From Rhizobium ruizarguesonis (GTDB lineage Bacteria; Pseudomonadota; Alphaproteobacteria; Rhizobiales; Rhizobiaceae): a stretch of 64,000 nucleotides of DNA. Positions 43,971-52,663 of the stretch are shown here, in pieces (position 1 is the stretch's first letter; every line of letters begins with the position of its first letter). The translations under genes and the position numbers were made by a program. The notes below the pieces were generated by a model, which had not been told where the DNA came from, ran no database searches, and saw nothing but the letters and a program-made list of their open reading frames with translations. Location of the stretch: assembly GCF_012349115.1 (NCBI RefSeq), contig NZ_PQIG01000122.1:124001-188000 (forward strand), in the 5' to 3' direction.

Positions 43971-44069
43971 ATTTCGAGAGGAGATGGTAACGGCATGAAG
44001 CAAAAGGAGAAATGCGAAGAATTGACTGATGCCCATTTCTTAGGCTTATTATTTTCTGCTTCCGTTTTG

Positions 44070-44091
44070 TGCGATTGCTACCGTAATCGCA
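44070..44091. promoter_or_regulatory. dyad upstream of the sigma-54 promoter (possible activator site)
   Basis: TGCGATT (44070-44076) is an exact inverted copy of AATCGCA (44085-44091), eight bases apart. It lies roughly 120 bases upstream of the RpoN promoter, the usual position for an enhancer-binding protein such as NtrC. The sequence is not a good match to the enteric NtrC consensus. Confidence 0.35.
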
Positions 44092-44223
44092 GCCATGGGA
44101 GCGCTCTATTTGTGCAGTGCACGCAATAGGGAAGTCGCGATCACCCAGACCGCATGGCGGATTCTGCCCGTCTCATTCGTCGGTATTGCCACCGGGAAAG
44201 CTCAGGAGGGAAAGGTCAATGCG

Positions 44224-44240
44224 TGGCGATTGCCTCGCCA
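44224..44240 (-). terminator. small hairpin after the pit gene
   Basis: TGGCGA (44224-44229) pairs with TCGCCA (44235-44240) around five bases, 11 bases beyond the pit stop. No U run is present, so its strength as a terminator is doubtful. Confidence 0.35.
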
Positions 44241-44250
44241 TCCCCTCATT

Positions 44251-45255
44251 TCATTGCAGCAAAGATACGAGGCCGTAGAACGCCGCCGATATTGCTGCAG
44301 CCGCCGGCATCGTGACGATCCAGGCAATCACGATGTTGCCGGCCAATCCCCAGCGCACGGCGGAGACACGACGAGCCGCGCCCACTCCAACGATTGCTCC
44401 GGTGATGGTATGCGTCGTCGAAACGGGAATACCGAGCCACGTCGCTCCGAACAGTGTCAACGCTCCGCCGGTCTCTGCGCAGAAACCTTGCATGGGGTTG
44501 AGCCGGGTGATCTTCGACCCCATGGTATGAACGATCCGCCATCCGCCAAAGAGCGTACCGAGAGCCATTGCCGACTGGCAGGAAATGACCACCCAGAAAG
44601 GCACGTAGAATGTCGGGCCGAGATATCCCTGGCTGAACAAGAGCACCGCGATGATGCCCATCGTCTTCTGCGCATCGTTCCCACCATGGCCAAGCGAATA
44701 GAGCGAAGCGGACACAAACTGCATGATGCGGAATGTCCGATCCACCGCAAACGGCGTTTGCCGGACGAATAGCCAGGAGACGGCGAGCACCAGCACCAGG
44801 GCAAGCAGGAAGCCGATGGCTGGCGACAGGAAAATAGCGCCGACCGTCTTTAGAAGGCCGTTCCAGACGATCGAGCTGAAGCCCACCTTCGCCAGGCCGG
44901 CCCCCACCAGCCCACCGACAAGCGCATGCGACGAACTGGATGGAATCCCGAAAATCCAGGTGAGAATATTCCAAATGATCGCGCCCATGAGGGCGGCGAA
45001 GATCACTTGAGGCGAAACGATCGCAGGATCGATGATGCCGGTTCCCAGTGTTTCGGCCACATGCAGGCCGAAGAACAGGAATGCTATGAAATTGAAGAAC
45101 GCCGCCCAGGCGACGGCATATTGTGGCCGCAGCACCCTGGTCGACACAATCGTGGCGATCGAATTGGCCGCATCATGCAGGCCATTGAGGAAGTCAAAGA
45201 ACAGGGCGACAACGACCAGGCCGACGAGCAGCGGGAAAGCGAGGGAAGCATCCAT
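44251..45255 (-). CDS. pit: Pit-family low-affinity inorganic phosphate transporter
   Basis: Inner-membrane protein of 334 residues with about ten hydrophobic segments and the two family repeats: FLNGLHDAANSIATIVSTRV near residue 22 and SLGHGGNDAQKTMGIIAVLL near residue 190. It imports phosphate (as metal-phosphate) with protons. Its start overlaps the stop of the DUF47 gene (TGATG at 45255), a conserved pairing in rhizobia where the PhoU-like partner modulates Pit. Confidence 0.92.
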   Translation of the reverse strand: MDASLAFPLLVGLVVVALFFDFLNGLHDAANSIATIVSTRVLRPQYAVAWAAFFNFIAFLFFGLHVAETLGTGIIDPAIVSPQVIFAALMGAIIWNILTWIFGIPSSSSHALVGGLVGAGLAKVGFSSIVWNGLLKTVGAIFLSPAIGFLLALVLVLAVSWLFVRQTPFAVDRTFRIMQFVSASLYSLGHGGNDAQKTMGIIAVLLFSQGYLGPTFYVPFWVVISCQSAMALGTLFGGWRIVHTMGSKITRLNPMQGFCAETGGALTLFGATWLGIPVSTTHTITGAIVGVGAARRVSAVRWGLAGNIVIAWIVTMPAAAAISAAFYGLVSLLQ

Positions 45256-45896
45256 CAGACGTTCTCGATGAGAATGCCGCTGATCTCGTTGGCGACATCC
45301 TCGAAGCGGTCGACGACTTTCTCCAACTCTCCGTAGATTTGGCTTCCGATCATGTAGGCCATCGCGTTGCCGCCGGCGCCATGACGTAAAAACAGATCCT
45401 TCAAGCCCTGGTCGTGGAGTTCATCGGAACGACCCTCCACTCGGGTGACTTCCTCCGCGATGGCCGCAAGACGCTGCGCATTGGCTCCCAATCTGTCGAG
45501 GAGCGGTATCGCTTCCGCAATGAGGTTTGCTGCCTTGACGATTTCGCCGCCCATCTGCTGCATAAGCGGATCGAAGCTCGTTTGCTCGAACAAGCGGATC
45601 GTCTTGACTGTCTTGTGCATCATGTCGATCGCATCATCCATCGACTGAATGAGATCCTTGATGTCGCCGCGGTCGAAAGGCGTGATGAAGCTTCGCCGAA
45701 CGGCAAGAAGAACCTCGCGCGTGACGTCATCGGCCTCGTCTTCCAATGTGACGATACGTTCGCAGTTTTTCTGGACGTCATTGCCTTGCAAGAGTTGATC
45801 GAGGGCGTTCGCTGCGGCAACGACAGTCTTCGAGTGTTTGGAAAACATTTCAAAGAATCTGTCTTCCCGTGGCATCAGCTTGCGAAAAATGCTCAT
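45255..45896 (-). CDS. DUF47 family PhoU-like protein, Pit partner
   Basis: A 213-residue cytoplasmic helical protein of the PhoU-like DUF47 family: SIFRKLMPREDRFFEMFSKH, VTLEDEADDVTREVLLAVRR, FITPFDRGDIKDLIQSMDDA. Acidic clusters of this kind bind metals in PhoU proteins. It is cotranscribed with pit and probably regulates it. Met at 45896 or 45899 is possible; the longer frame to 45989 lacks a ribosome site and nearly reaches the divergent Nudix gene. Confidence 0.9.
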   Translation of the reverse strand: MSIFRKLMPREDRFFEMFSKHSKTVVAAANALDQLLQGNDVQKNCERIVTLEDEADDVTREVLLAVRRSFITPFDRGDIKDLIQSMDDAIDMMHKTVKTIRLFEQTSFDPLMQQMGGEIVKAANLIAEAIPLLDRLGANAQRLAAIAEEVTRVEGRSDELHDQGLKDLFLRHGAGGNAMAYMIGSQIYGELEKVVDRFEDVANEISGILIENV

Positions 45897-45994
45897 CATG
45901 CCTGCGAACTTCCTCATGCGGCCGATTGTCATAAAAGTGTCATAAACACGCTCAGGCAGTTGAAGCAACAAGCAAATTCGGTAACTCAATCGAT

Positions 45995-46528
45995 ATGACG
46001 CCTAGCAAAAAAGGCAGGAAGCCTCGACCGGACAAGTCCCAGCCACTGCTGCGGCAGCTCGCTGCTGTTCCTGAAATGCTGTTCGCCGGTGCATTTCGTC
46101 AACAATACGGCGCACTTTGCTTCCGTCACGGCAATGGCGGATCCGAGGTCGAAATCCTGGTGATCACATCGCGCGAGAGCGCACGCTGGGTCATCCCGAA
46201 AGGATGGCCGATGAAAGGGAAAAAGCCTTTCGAAGCAGCAGCAATCGAGGCCTGGGAGGAGGCAGGCGTGCGCGGGGTGGTGAAGAGGAGGCCGGTCGGC
46301 CGCTATACCTATCTGAAAGAACTCGACAACGGCGATGTGGCGCCCTGTATCGTCGACATATTTCAGATTGAAGTCACGGAAATCAGCGGCGATTTCAAGG
46401 AGCGGGGTCAGCGTATTCTCGAATGGGTCAGCCCGGATGAAGCGGCAAGACGCGTTCGCGAGATCGAACTCAAGTCGCTGCTCGTCCAATTTGAGGCGCG
46501 CGGCCGCAAGAAACGCGATCGCGGCTGA
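45995..46528 (+). CDS. Nudix hydrolase with atypical Nudix box
   Basis: A 177-residue Nudix protein resembling diphosphoinositol-polyphosphate phosphohydrolases (ILVITSRESARWVIPKGWPM). The box reads GWPMKGKKPFEAAAIEAWEE followed by AGV. The metal-binding EAWEE core is kept, but the usual first Glu is Lys and the Arg before the core is Ile. Activity may be altered. It is divergent from the DUF47-pit operon, with 98 bases between starts, and stands alone. The substrate is unknown. Confidence 0.85.
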   Translation: MTPSKKGRKPRPDKSQPLLRQLAAVPEMLFAGAFRQQYGALCFRHGNGGSEVEILVITSRESARWVIPKGWPMKGKKPFEAAAIEAWEEAGVRGVVKRRPVGRYTYLKELDNGDVAPCIVDIFQIEVTEISGDFKERGQRILEWVSPDEAARRVREIELKSLLVQFEARGRKKRDRG

Positions 46529-46598
46529 CCACAGGCTTTTTCGCCGACGCGTTACTGCGCCGCGCGTCATTTTACGGAATTATGCAGTCGGCGTTAGA

Positions 46599-46624
46599 TC
46601 CCGAAAACCGCTTTCCGCACTATA
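46599..46624. repeat. degenerate copy of the rhizobial repeat (weak)
   Basis: CCGAAAACCGCTTTCCGCAC (46601-46620) read on the minus strand resembles the AAGTGTGAAGCGGTTTTCGG form common in Rhizobium intergenic repeats. The partner arm is missing. It lies between convergent ends of the Nudix and permease genes. Confidence 0.35.
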
Positions 46625-46626
46625 CC

Positions 46627-47538
46627 CTATCGCTCGAATGGTTCGCCGAGCGAAGCAACCCCGTTCAGTTTCAGCAAACGACGATCGGCGGAGATGATGC
46701 CGAGCACGATGATGGTGACGAGATATGGCAGGCTCGAGAGCAGTTGCGAGGGAACGTCCAGTCCGGTTGCCTGGGCTGCAAGGCCCATCAGCGAGACCGC
46801 GCCGAAGAGGCAGGCGCCGAGGAAGATACGACCGGTGAGCCAGGTCCCGAAGACGACGAGGGCGATGGCGATCCAGCCGCGCCCGGCGATCATTCCATCG
46901 GCCCAGAGTGGTGTATAGACCACCGACGCATAGGCGCCGGCGAAGCCGGCCATCGCACCGCCGAAGGCGATGGCGAGGACGCGGACTGAGATTACCGAAT
47001 AGCCGATGGCGTGAGCGGCCTTCGGGTTCTCGCCGACAGCGCGGACGATGAGGCCAAGCTTGGTGTAGGCAAATATCGCCCACAAGGTGAGCGTCGCGGC
47101 GAGTGAAATCCACACGACGATATCCTGGACGAAAAGGCCGCCGACAACCGACAATTCCGAAAGCCCCGGAAGGGCGAGCTTCGGAAGTCCCCTGACCGTG
47201 AGGCTTTCATAGGTCTTGCCGAAAAGCGCGGAAAGGCCCTGGCCGAGAATGCCGATGGCAAGGCCCGCTGCCACCTGGTTTGCCCGGAAACCCAGCGTGA
47301 CGAAGGCGAAGAGCAGCGAAAGGACAGCGCTGCCGAGCCCGGCTGCGACGAAACCCAGGAGATGTCCGCCGCCCTGGTAGACGATAATGAAGGCGAGCAC
47401 GGCACCAAAGGCCATCAATCCCTCGACCCCGAGGTTGAGGACGCCGGCGCGCTCGGCCACCAGTTCGCCAAGGGCTGCCAGAAGAAACGGTGTCGCAGCC
47501 GCAAGCATGCCGGCAAGAATGAACTCGATGGCGTTCAT
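46627..47538 (-). CDS. BMP-type ABC transporter permease, second system
   Basis: Inner-membrane permease of 303 residues with about eight hydrophobic segments and the motif LGELVAERAGVLNLGVEGLM near residue 25. It pairs with the 366-residue permease encoded upstream, overlapping it by 4 bases (ATGA at 47535). It is the last gene of the operon that begins with the Rieske protein at 54815. The natural ligands of this class are nucleosides or purine bases. Confidence 0.9.
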   Translation of the reverse strand: MNAIEFILAGMLAAATPFLLAALGELVAERAGVLNLGVEGLMAFGAVLAFIIVYQGGGHLLGFVAAGLGSAVLSLLFAFVTLGFRANQVAAGLAIGILGQGLSALFGKTYESLTVRGLPKLALPGLSELSVVGGLFVQDIVVWISLAATLTLWAIFAYTKLGLIVRAVGENPKAAHAIGYSVISVRVLAIAFGGAMAGFAGAYASVVYTPLWADGMIAGRGWIAIALVVFGTWLTGRIFLGACLFGAVSLMGLAAQATGLDVPSQLLSSLPYLVTIIVLGIISADRRLLKLNGVASLGEPFER

Positions 47539-48635
47539 GACGGGCTCCGGTGGGCGGCGCGGCGCCATTCAAGGCGGTAGCGCACGAAGGCGACGGCGAT
47601 CAGATAGGCGAGCAGCAGACTGCCCTGGAAGACACGGACGGCGGCGATCGGCAGGTTGGCCGAGACCATGGCATTGTCGCCGCCGATATAGATGACCGCC
47701 ATGACCAGCCCCGAGATCACGATGCCGATCGGATGCAGGCCGCCGAGATAGGCGACGATGATGGCCGCATAGCCATAACCGCTCGCGACCGAACGCTGCA
47801 GTTGGCCGAGCGGACCGGCGACTTCGGCAGCCCCGGCAAGGCCGGCCGCAAAGCCGCCGATCAGCAGCGAAAGCCAGATCGCCCAACCTTCCCTGAAGCC
47901 GGCATAGCCGGCAGCCCGCGGTGCCAGACCACCGACCTGCAGCTTGTAGCCGATGAAGCTCTTCTGCATGAAGATCCAGGCCGCAACAGACAAAGCGAGC
48001 GTAATCAGGAACGAGACATTGACGCGGGTGCCGGCAATCAGGGTCGGCACCATCGCATCATACTGAAACATCACCGACTGGGGGAAGTTGAAGCCGTTCG
48101 GATCCTTCCAGGGGCCGAGCAGCAGATAGTTCAGCAGTTGCGCCGCAACGAGGCTCAGCATCAGTGAAACGAGGATCTCGTTGGCGTTAAGGCGCACGCG
48201 CCAGAAAGCGGTGAGAGAAGCCCAGAGAGCGCCGCCGATGGCGCCGAGCAGCAGCATTGCCGGCCAGATCCACTGGCCCGTCGCTTGCGGAAACCAGACC
48301 GGAATGGCAGAGGCGAAGATCGCACCGAGAATGAACTGGCCTTCGGCGCCGATGTTGAAGACCTTGGCGCGAAAGCCGATCGCCAGCCCTTGGGCGATCA
48401 GGAGGAGCGGGCCTGCCTTTAAAAGCACCTCCGAAAATGAGGCCCAGGACAGGAAGGGTTCGAAAAGCATCGCATAAACGACCGCGACAGGGTCGCGGCC
48501 CATCAAGATGTAAAGGCCAAGGTTGAGCGCGATCGCTATGACAAGCGCCATGACGGGCGCGAGCAAGGTCGCGGCAAGCGAGGCGCGCTCCCGACGGACC
48601 AGGGTGGGAACGAAAGCAAGGGACCAAGCGCTCAT
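47535..48635 (-). CDS. BMP-type ABC transporter permease, second system
   Basis: Inner-membrane permease of 366 residues. A long N-terminal helix (LLAPVMALVIAIALNLGLYI) is followed by the core with KVFNIGAEGQFILGAIFASA and RLNANEILVSLMLSLVAAQL, corresponding to the NupP/YufP type. Start and ATPase stop overlap (TAATG at 48635). It forms the importer with the neighbouring permease, ATPase and binding protein. Confidence 0.9.
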   Translation of the reverse strand: MSAWSLAFVPTLVRRERASLAATLLAPVMALVIAIALNLGLYILMGRDPVAVVYAMLFEPFLSWASFSEVLLKAGPLLLIAQGLAIGFRAKVFNIGAEGQFILGAIFASAIPVWFPQATGQWIWPAMLLLGAIGGALWASLTAFWRVRLNANEILVSLMLSLVAAQLLNYLLLGPWKDPNGFNFPQSVMFQYDAMVPTLIAGTRVNVSFLITLALSVAAWIFMQKSFIGYKLQVGGLAPRAAGYAGFREGWAIWLSLLIGGFAAGLAGAAEVAGPLGQLQRSVASGYGYAAIIVAYLGGLHPIGIVISGLVMAVIYIGGDNAMVSANLPIAAVRVFQGSLLLAYLIAVAFVRYRLEWRRAAHRSPS

Positions 48636-50155
48636 TACTGGACTTTCTCGGGCGAGGCTTGTGCCCCGATCATGTATCGGCCGATCTCCTCGGGCTTCGT
48701 GTCCCGCGTTGCGAGCGGCGGGCTGAGCCGGCCGTGATGCAGCACCTGGATGGAATCGCAGAGCTCGAACAGTTCTTCCAGCTCCTCGGAAATGACGAGG
48801 ATCGCCATGCCCTGATTGCGCAATGCGACCAGACGGCTGCGGATGGCGGATGCAGCGCCGATATCAACGCCCCAGGTCGGCTGCGCCACGAAAAGCAATT
48901 TCGGAGACAGCATGATTTCGCGGCCGACGATGAACTTCTGCAGATTGCCGCCGGATAAAGTGCCGGCTTCCGCATCCGGGCCGGGGGTGCGGACATCGTA
49001 CTGACGGATACAATCCTTGGTGAACGCCAACGCCCGCGCCCTGTCGACGAGACCGTACCGCAAAAGCTTGAGCGGATGGGCCGTCAGCAGGCTGTTGAGG
49101 GCGAGCGACATTTCGGGGACGGCGCCGCGTCCGAGCCGGTCTTCCGGAACGAAGGCAAATCCGAGCGTCCGCCGCGCGGCGGCATCGAGCCTGCCGACAT
49201 CCATCCCCATCATGTAGATCCGGTCGCGTTGATCGCGCCCCAGCACGGTCTCACCTGAAATCAGTGCGGCAAGCTCGCTTTGGCCGTTGCCCGAAATACC
49301 GGCGATCCCGAGGATTTCGCCGGCACGCACTTCAAGGCTGATGCCGGCGAGCGGCACGGCAAAGGGATCGTCGGGCTGGTAGTCCAAACCGATGATCTCC
49401 AGCCGCTTTTCGCCGCCAGACAGTGGCAGCGCCGAGATGGGAGCGGGCATATCGCGGCCGATCATCATGCGGGCAAGGTCATGGGCATCATGTTCGCGCG
49501 GATCGACATCCCCGGTCACGCGTCCGCCGCGCAGGATGGTCGCCCGGTCACAGATCGCCCGGATTTCCTCCAATTTGTGGGAAATCAACAGGATGGAAAC
49601 GCCGCCGTCGCGCAGCCGTCGCAGCGTGTCGAAGAGCTTCTCCACCAGTTGCGGCGGCAGGACGGAGGTGGGCTCGTCGAGGATCAGCAGCTTCGGATTG
49701 GTCATCAGGCTTCGGATGATCTCCACCCGTTGCCGCTCGCCGACCGATAGCGCATGCACGTGGGCGAGCGGGTCGACCTCAAGACCGAATTCCCGTCCAA
49801 GCCTGCGAATGCGTTCCTTGAGTTCAGCCTTGCGACCCGGCACAACCAGCCGAATATTCTCCAGGACGGTCAGGGTCTCGAACAGCGAAAAGTGCTGGAA
49901 GACCATGCCGATGCCGTGGCGCCTCGCCTCGGCGGGGGAGGCGAGGCGCAAGGGCTCTCCTTCCCAGACGACATCTCCGTCGTCCGGTTGCTCGACGCCG
50001 TAGATCAGCTTCATCAGCGTCGATTTTCCCGCCCCGTTTTCGCCGAGGATCGCATGGATCGATTGCGGGGCCACGTCCAGATCGACTGCCTGATTGGCGT
50101 GGATCTGGCCGTAGCTCTTCGAAATGCCGCGCAGCGACAGGAGCGGGGTCGTCAT
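48635..50155 (-). CDS. BMP-type ABC transporter ATPase, second system
   Basis: Cytoplasmic ATPase of 506 residues with two nucleotide-binding domains. The first Walker A is GENGAGKST near residue 40, with the SVGERQRVEIIRSL signature. The second domain has GISGNGQSELAALISG and the signature LSGGNLQKFIVGRE. It follows the binding-protein gene after 3 bases and overlaps the permease gene. Unlike the system at 31948-39498, no enzyme genes interrupt the transporter genes here; they sit upstream instead. Confidence 0.92.
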   Translation of the reverse strand: MTTPLLSLRGISKSYGQIHANQAVDLDVAPQSIHAILGENGAGKSTLMKLIYGVEQPDDGDVVWEGEPLRLASPAEARRHGIGMVFQHFSLFETLTVLENIRLVVPGRKAELKERIRRLGREFGLEVDPLAHVHALSVGERQRVEIIRSLMTNPKLLILDEPTSVLPPQLVEKLFDTLRRLRDGGVSILLISHKLEEIRAICDRATILRGGRVTGDVDPREHDAHDLARMMIGRDMPAPISALPLSGGEKRLEIIGLDYQPDDPFAVPLAGISLEVRAGEILGIAGISGNGQSELAALISGETVLGRDQRDRIYMMGMDVGRLDAAARRTLGFAFVPEDRLGRGAVPEMSLALNSLLTAHPLKLLRYGLVDRARALAFTKDCIRQYDVRTPGPDAEAGTLSGGNLQKFIVGREIMLSPKLLFVAQPTWGVDIGAASAIRSRLVALRNQGMAILVISEELEELFELCDSIQVLHHGRLSPPLATRDTKPEEIGRYMIGAQASPEKVQ

Positions 50156-50158
50156 GAC

Positions 50159-51256
50159 TTATTTCGGCAGCGGCGTCGACACGCCCTTGACGTGCCAATT
50201 CATGGCGATGATCTCGGCGTCGGCCATGGTTGCGCCGGATGCGACACCTTCGCTGCCGTCGGCCTTGGTGATCGGCCCGGTGAAGGGCGAGAAGCTGCCG
50301 TCGGCGATCTTTACCTCGATCTCCTTGATCTTGGTCATCACGTCAGCTGGAACATCCGGGTTCCAGTCGACCACTTCGACGACCTTGTCGGCGACGCCGA
50401 GGAACGCATTGGCGCCCTTGAACGTACCGGCAAGGTGAGCGTCGACCGACGCCTTGAAGAACGGCGACCAGTCCGTCGAGATGCATCCGAGATAGGTTTT
50501 CGGTGCGTATTTCTTCATCGAGGAGTTAAGGTTGAAGGCGTAGACGCCGGCTTCCTCGCAGGCCGAGATGACGGACGGCGTGTCCTGGGCATTGGAGAAG
50601 ATCACGTCGCACCTCTGCGCGATCAGGGCTTTGGCGGCTTCCTGCTCCTTGGCCGGGTCGAACCAGGAGTTCACCCAGACGACCGAGACCTCGATATCCG
50701 GCTTGACGGCCTGGGCGCCGAGGGTGAAGGCGTTGATCGAAGTGATCAGTTCGGGAATGGCGAAGGCGGATACGGAGCCGAGCTTGCCGGTCTTGGAGAG
50801 GGCTGCGGCAGCCATGCCGAGCAGATAGGTGCCCTGGAAATACTTGGCCGCAAAAGGCGAGAAGTTCGGAGCGATCTGGAAGCCGGAGGCGTGCAGAACC
50901 GTAACGCTAGGATCGCGGCGAGCGATCTGCAAGGCACCGTTCTGATAGCCGAAAGAGCCAGCGACCAGGAACTTGTTTCCGTCGGCGACGGTCTTGTTCA
51001 TGATGCGGTCGGCGTCCGGGCCTTCGGCGATATTCTCAAGCACGGTGACCTTCACCTTGTCGCCGTAAGCGGCCTTGATCGGCTCGAGACCGGCGGCAAG
51101 CGCATGCCCCCAGCCGACGTCGCCGATCGGCGACGGGACGACGAGCGTGATGCCGAGCGGCTCGTCGGCGGCCAAAGCAAGACGGCTGCCGAGCACGCCG
51201 GCAAGGCCGGTAGCGGCAGCGGCCGTCATCAGGTTTCTGCGGGTCAGTTTGGTCAT
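50159..51256 (-). CDS. BMP-family ABC transporter substrate-binding protein, second system
   Basis: Periplasmic protein of 365 residues. A Tat-like signal (LTRRNLMTAAAATGLAGVLG, from residue 4) leads into the BmpA fold: LGITLVVPSPIGDVGWGHAL, YFQGTYLLGMAAAALSKTGK, and the hinge segment VSVVWVNSWFDPAKEQEAAK. It sits between the deaminase gene and its transporter ATPase. Ligands of this family are mostly nucleosides and purine bases, which matches the purine-type deaminase next to it. Confidence 0.9.
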   Translation of the reverse strand: MTKLTRRNLMTAAAATGLAGVLGSRLALAADEPLGITLVVPSPIGDVGWGHALAAGLEPIKAAYGDKVKVTVLENIAEGPDADRIMNKTVADGNKFLVAGSFGYQNGALQIARRDPSVTVLHASGFQIAPNFSPFAAKYFQGTYLLGMAAAALSKTGKLGSVSAFAIPELITSINAFTLGAQAVKPDIEVSVVWVNSWFDPAKEQEAAKALIAQRCDVIFSNAQDTPSVISACEEAGVYAFNLNSSMKKYAPKTYLGCISTDWSPFFKASVDAHLAGTFKGANAFLGVADKVVEVVDWNPDVPADVMTKIKEIEVKIADGSFSPFTGPITKADGSEGVASGATMADAEIIAMNWHVKGVSTPLPK

Positions 51257-51282
51257 GTTCTCAGTTCCCTCTTTTGGTTTTT

Positions 51283-52662
51283 TTAAAATTCCACGGTGGA
51301 TAGTGCAGCCTCTGCATCGGCAGCCAGCTTGGCCTCGTCGAGACCGGGGAATTCGCCCTTCTGCCAGACGATGCGGCCATTGATCATGGTCATGTCGGTC
51401 GCCATACCGATGCCGACGCGGGCAATCAGGCTCAGCGGGTCGTGCCGCGTGCCGACATAATCCATACGGCGAGTGTCGATCGCAAACAGGTCAGCGGCCA
51501 TACCGGGCGCCAGCCGGCCGATCTCGTGCCGGCCGAGCAGGCTGGCACCCCCTGACGTGCCGTAGCCGAGGAAATCGACCGGCGGCGGCACGGGATGGGC
51601 ACGCCCGGAGGCGACGAGGCACTGCAGCATGTAGGCGGAATGCAGGCAGTGCATCAGGTTGGAATTGTCGTTGGAGGCAGCCCCGTCGCAGCCGAGGCCG
51701 ACGCGCAGGCCGAAGGCGGCCATGGCGGGAATGTCGGTGACCTCGGCGCCGACCAGATAGACGGGTTCCGGGCAATGCGCGACACCGGTGCCGCTGGCGG
51801 CCATCTTCCTGAGTTCGTCATGGGTCAGCTCCCAGCAATGGGCATAGAAGGCATCGGGCCCGGCAAAGCCGAGTTCTTCGAGATAGTCGACCGTGCGCAT
51901 GCCGTGGCGCGCCTGGATGACCGGGCTTTCGCCTTCGCCGACATGGGTATGCATCATGACGCCGCGATCACGCGCCAGCGCCACCGATTCCACGAAGGTC
52001 TCGCGATAGCAATTGACCGGCTGGCAGGGCGCGACCACCACCTGGCGCATGCTGAAGGGGCTGGTATCGTGGTAGGTCTCGATCAGCCGGGCGCAGTCGG
52101 CGATGAACTCGTCGGTCGTTTCCAGCATCGCGTCGGGGATGGTCGAGCCTTCCGACTTCGGCAAGGTGTTGCCGCCGCGGCCGGCATGGAAGCGCATGCC
52201 GAGCAGCTCGGCCGCTTCGAACTGGCGGTCGATCAGCCGCTTCCCGGCATGCAGGGGGAAATTGTACTGGTGGTCGAAGGCCGTGGTGCAGCCGTGCTTG
52301 ATCATCTCGGCCATCGCCGTGACGGAGGATTGGTAAAAGCATTCCTCGTTGAGCTGCGAAAAGATCGGGTAGATGCGGTCGAGCCACTCGATCACCGAGA
52401 GCTTCGTCCAGTCGAGATCGGCGCGGTTGCGCACGAAGCACTGGAAGAAGTGATGATGGGTGTTGACGAGGCCCGGATAGACAAACCAGCCGGCGGCATC
52501 CTGCACGGTCGTGCCGGCAGGCAGTGCGTCCGCCCCCAGATTTTCGCCGATCGCCAGGATCGCCGGACCGCTGGTCAGGAGATCGACATTGCGATGGACG
52601 ACCGGTCCCTTGCCCTCGTCGACAATCACGGCTGCGCAGTTCTTCAGGAGATATCCAGCCAT
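51283..52662 (-). CDS. amidohydrolase-superfamily deaminase (8-oxoguanine deaminase/AtzB-like)
   Basis: A 459-residue metal-dependent deaminase of the cytosine/guanine/chlorohydrolase branch. Metal ligands are seen in PGLVNTHHHFFQ near residue 68, HTHVGEGESP near residue 240, the AHCWEL histidine, and GLGCDGAASNDN. Relatives hydrolyse 8-oxoguanine to urate, or N-alkyl and amino groups from triazines and pterins. It is the last enzyme gene before the importer in this operon, one base after the GST gene plus stop. A purine-like substrate is most probable; the exact one is unknown. Confidence 0.85.
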   Translation of the reverse strand: MAGYLLKNCAAVIVDEGKGPVVHRNVDLLTSGPAILAIGENLGADALPAGTTVQDAAGWFVYPGLVNTHHHFFQCFVRNRADLDWTKLSVIEWLDRIYPIFSQLNEECFYQSSVTAMAEMIKHGCTTAFDHQYNFPLHAGKRLIDRQFEAAELLGMRFHAGRGGNTLPKSEGSTIPDAMLETTDEFIADCARLIETYHDTSPFSMRQVVVAPCQPVNCYRETFVESVALARDRGVMMHTHVGEGESPVIQARHGMRTVDYLEELGFAGPDAFYAHCWELTHDELRKMAASGTGVAHCPEPVYLVGAEVTDIPAMAAFGLRVGLGCDGAASNDNSNLMHCLHSAYMLQCLVASGRAHPVPPPVDFLGYGTSGGASLLGRHEIGRLAPGMAADLFAIDTRRMDYVGTRHDPLSLIARVGIGMATDMTMINGRIVWQKGEFPGLDEAKLAADAEAALSTVEF

Positions 52663-52663
52663 G

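Larger units (their letters stand above)
43784..44250 (-). other. 467-base gap: nrt promoter and leader, pit gene 3' flank
   Basis: No credible gene is present. From the nrt side it contains a leader of about 160 bases with possible hairpins and a U7 tract, a sigma-54 promoter, and an upstream dyad, described separately. The far end holds a small hairpin after the pit gene. Bases 44000-44060 are locally AT-rich. Confidence 0.7.

Noticed and set aside
44111..44124. TGTGCAGTGCACGC as an NtrC site
   Set aside because: Symmetry is short and the spacing does not fit the NtrC dyad; kept only as background.
43905..44129. Small plus-strand open frame upstream of nrtA
   Set aside because: Overlaps the sigma-54 promoter; composition and lack of a family make it non-coding.
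49754..51286. 510-residue open frame on the plus strand
   Set aside because: Antiparallel to the second BMP-type ATPase and receptor genes; no family features.
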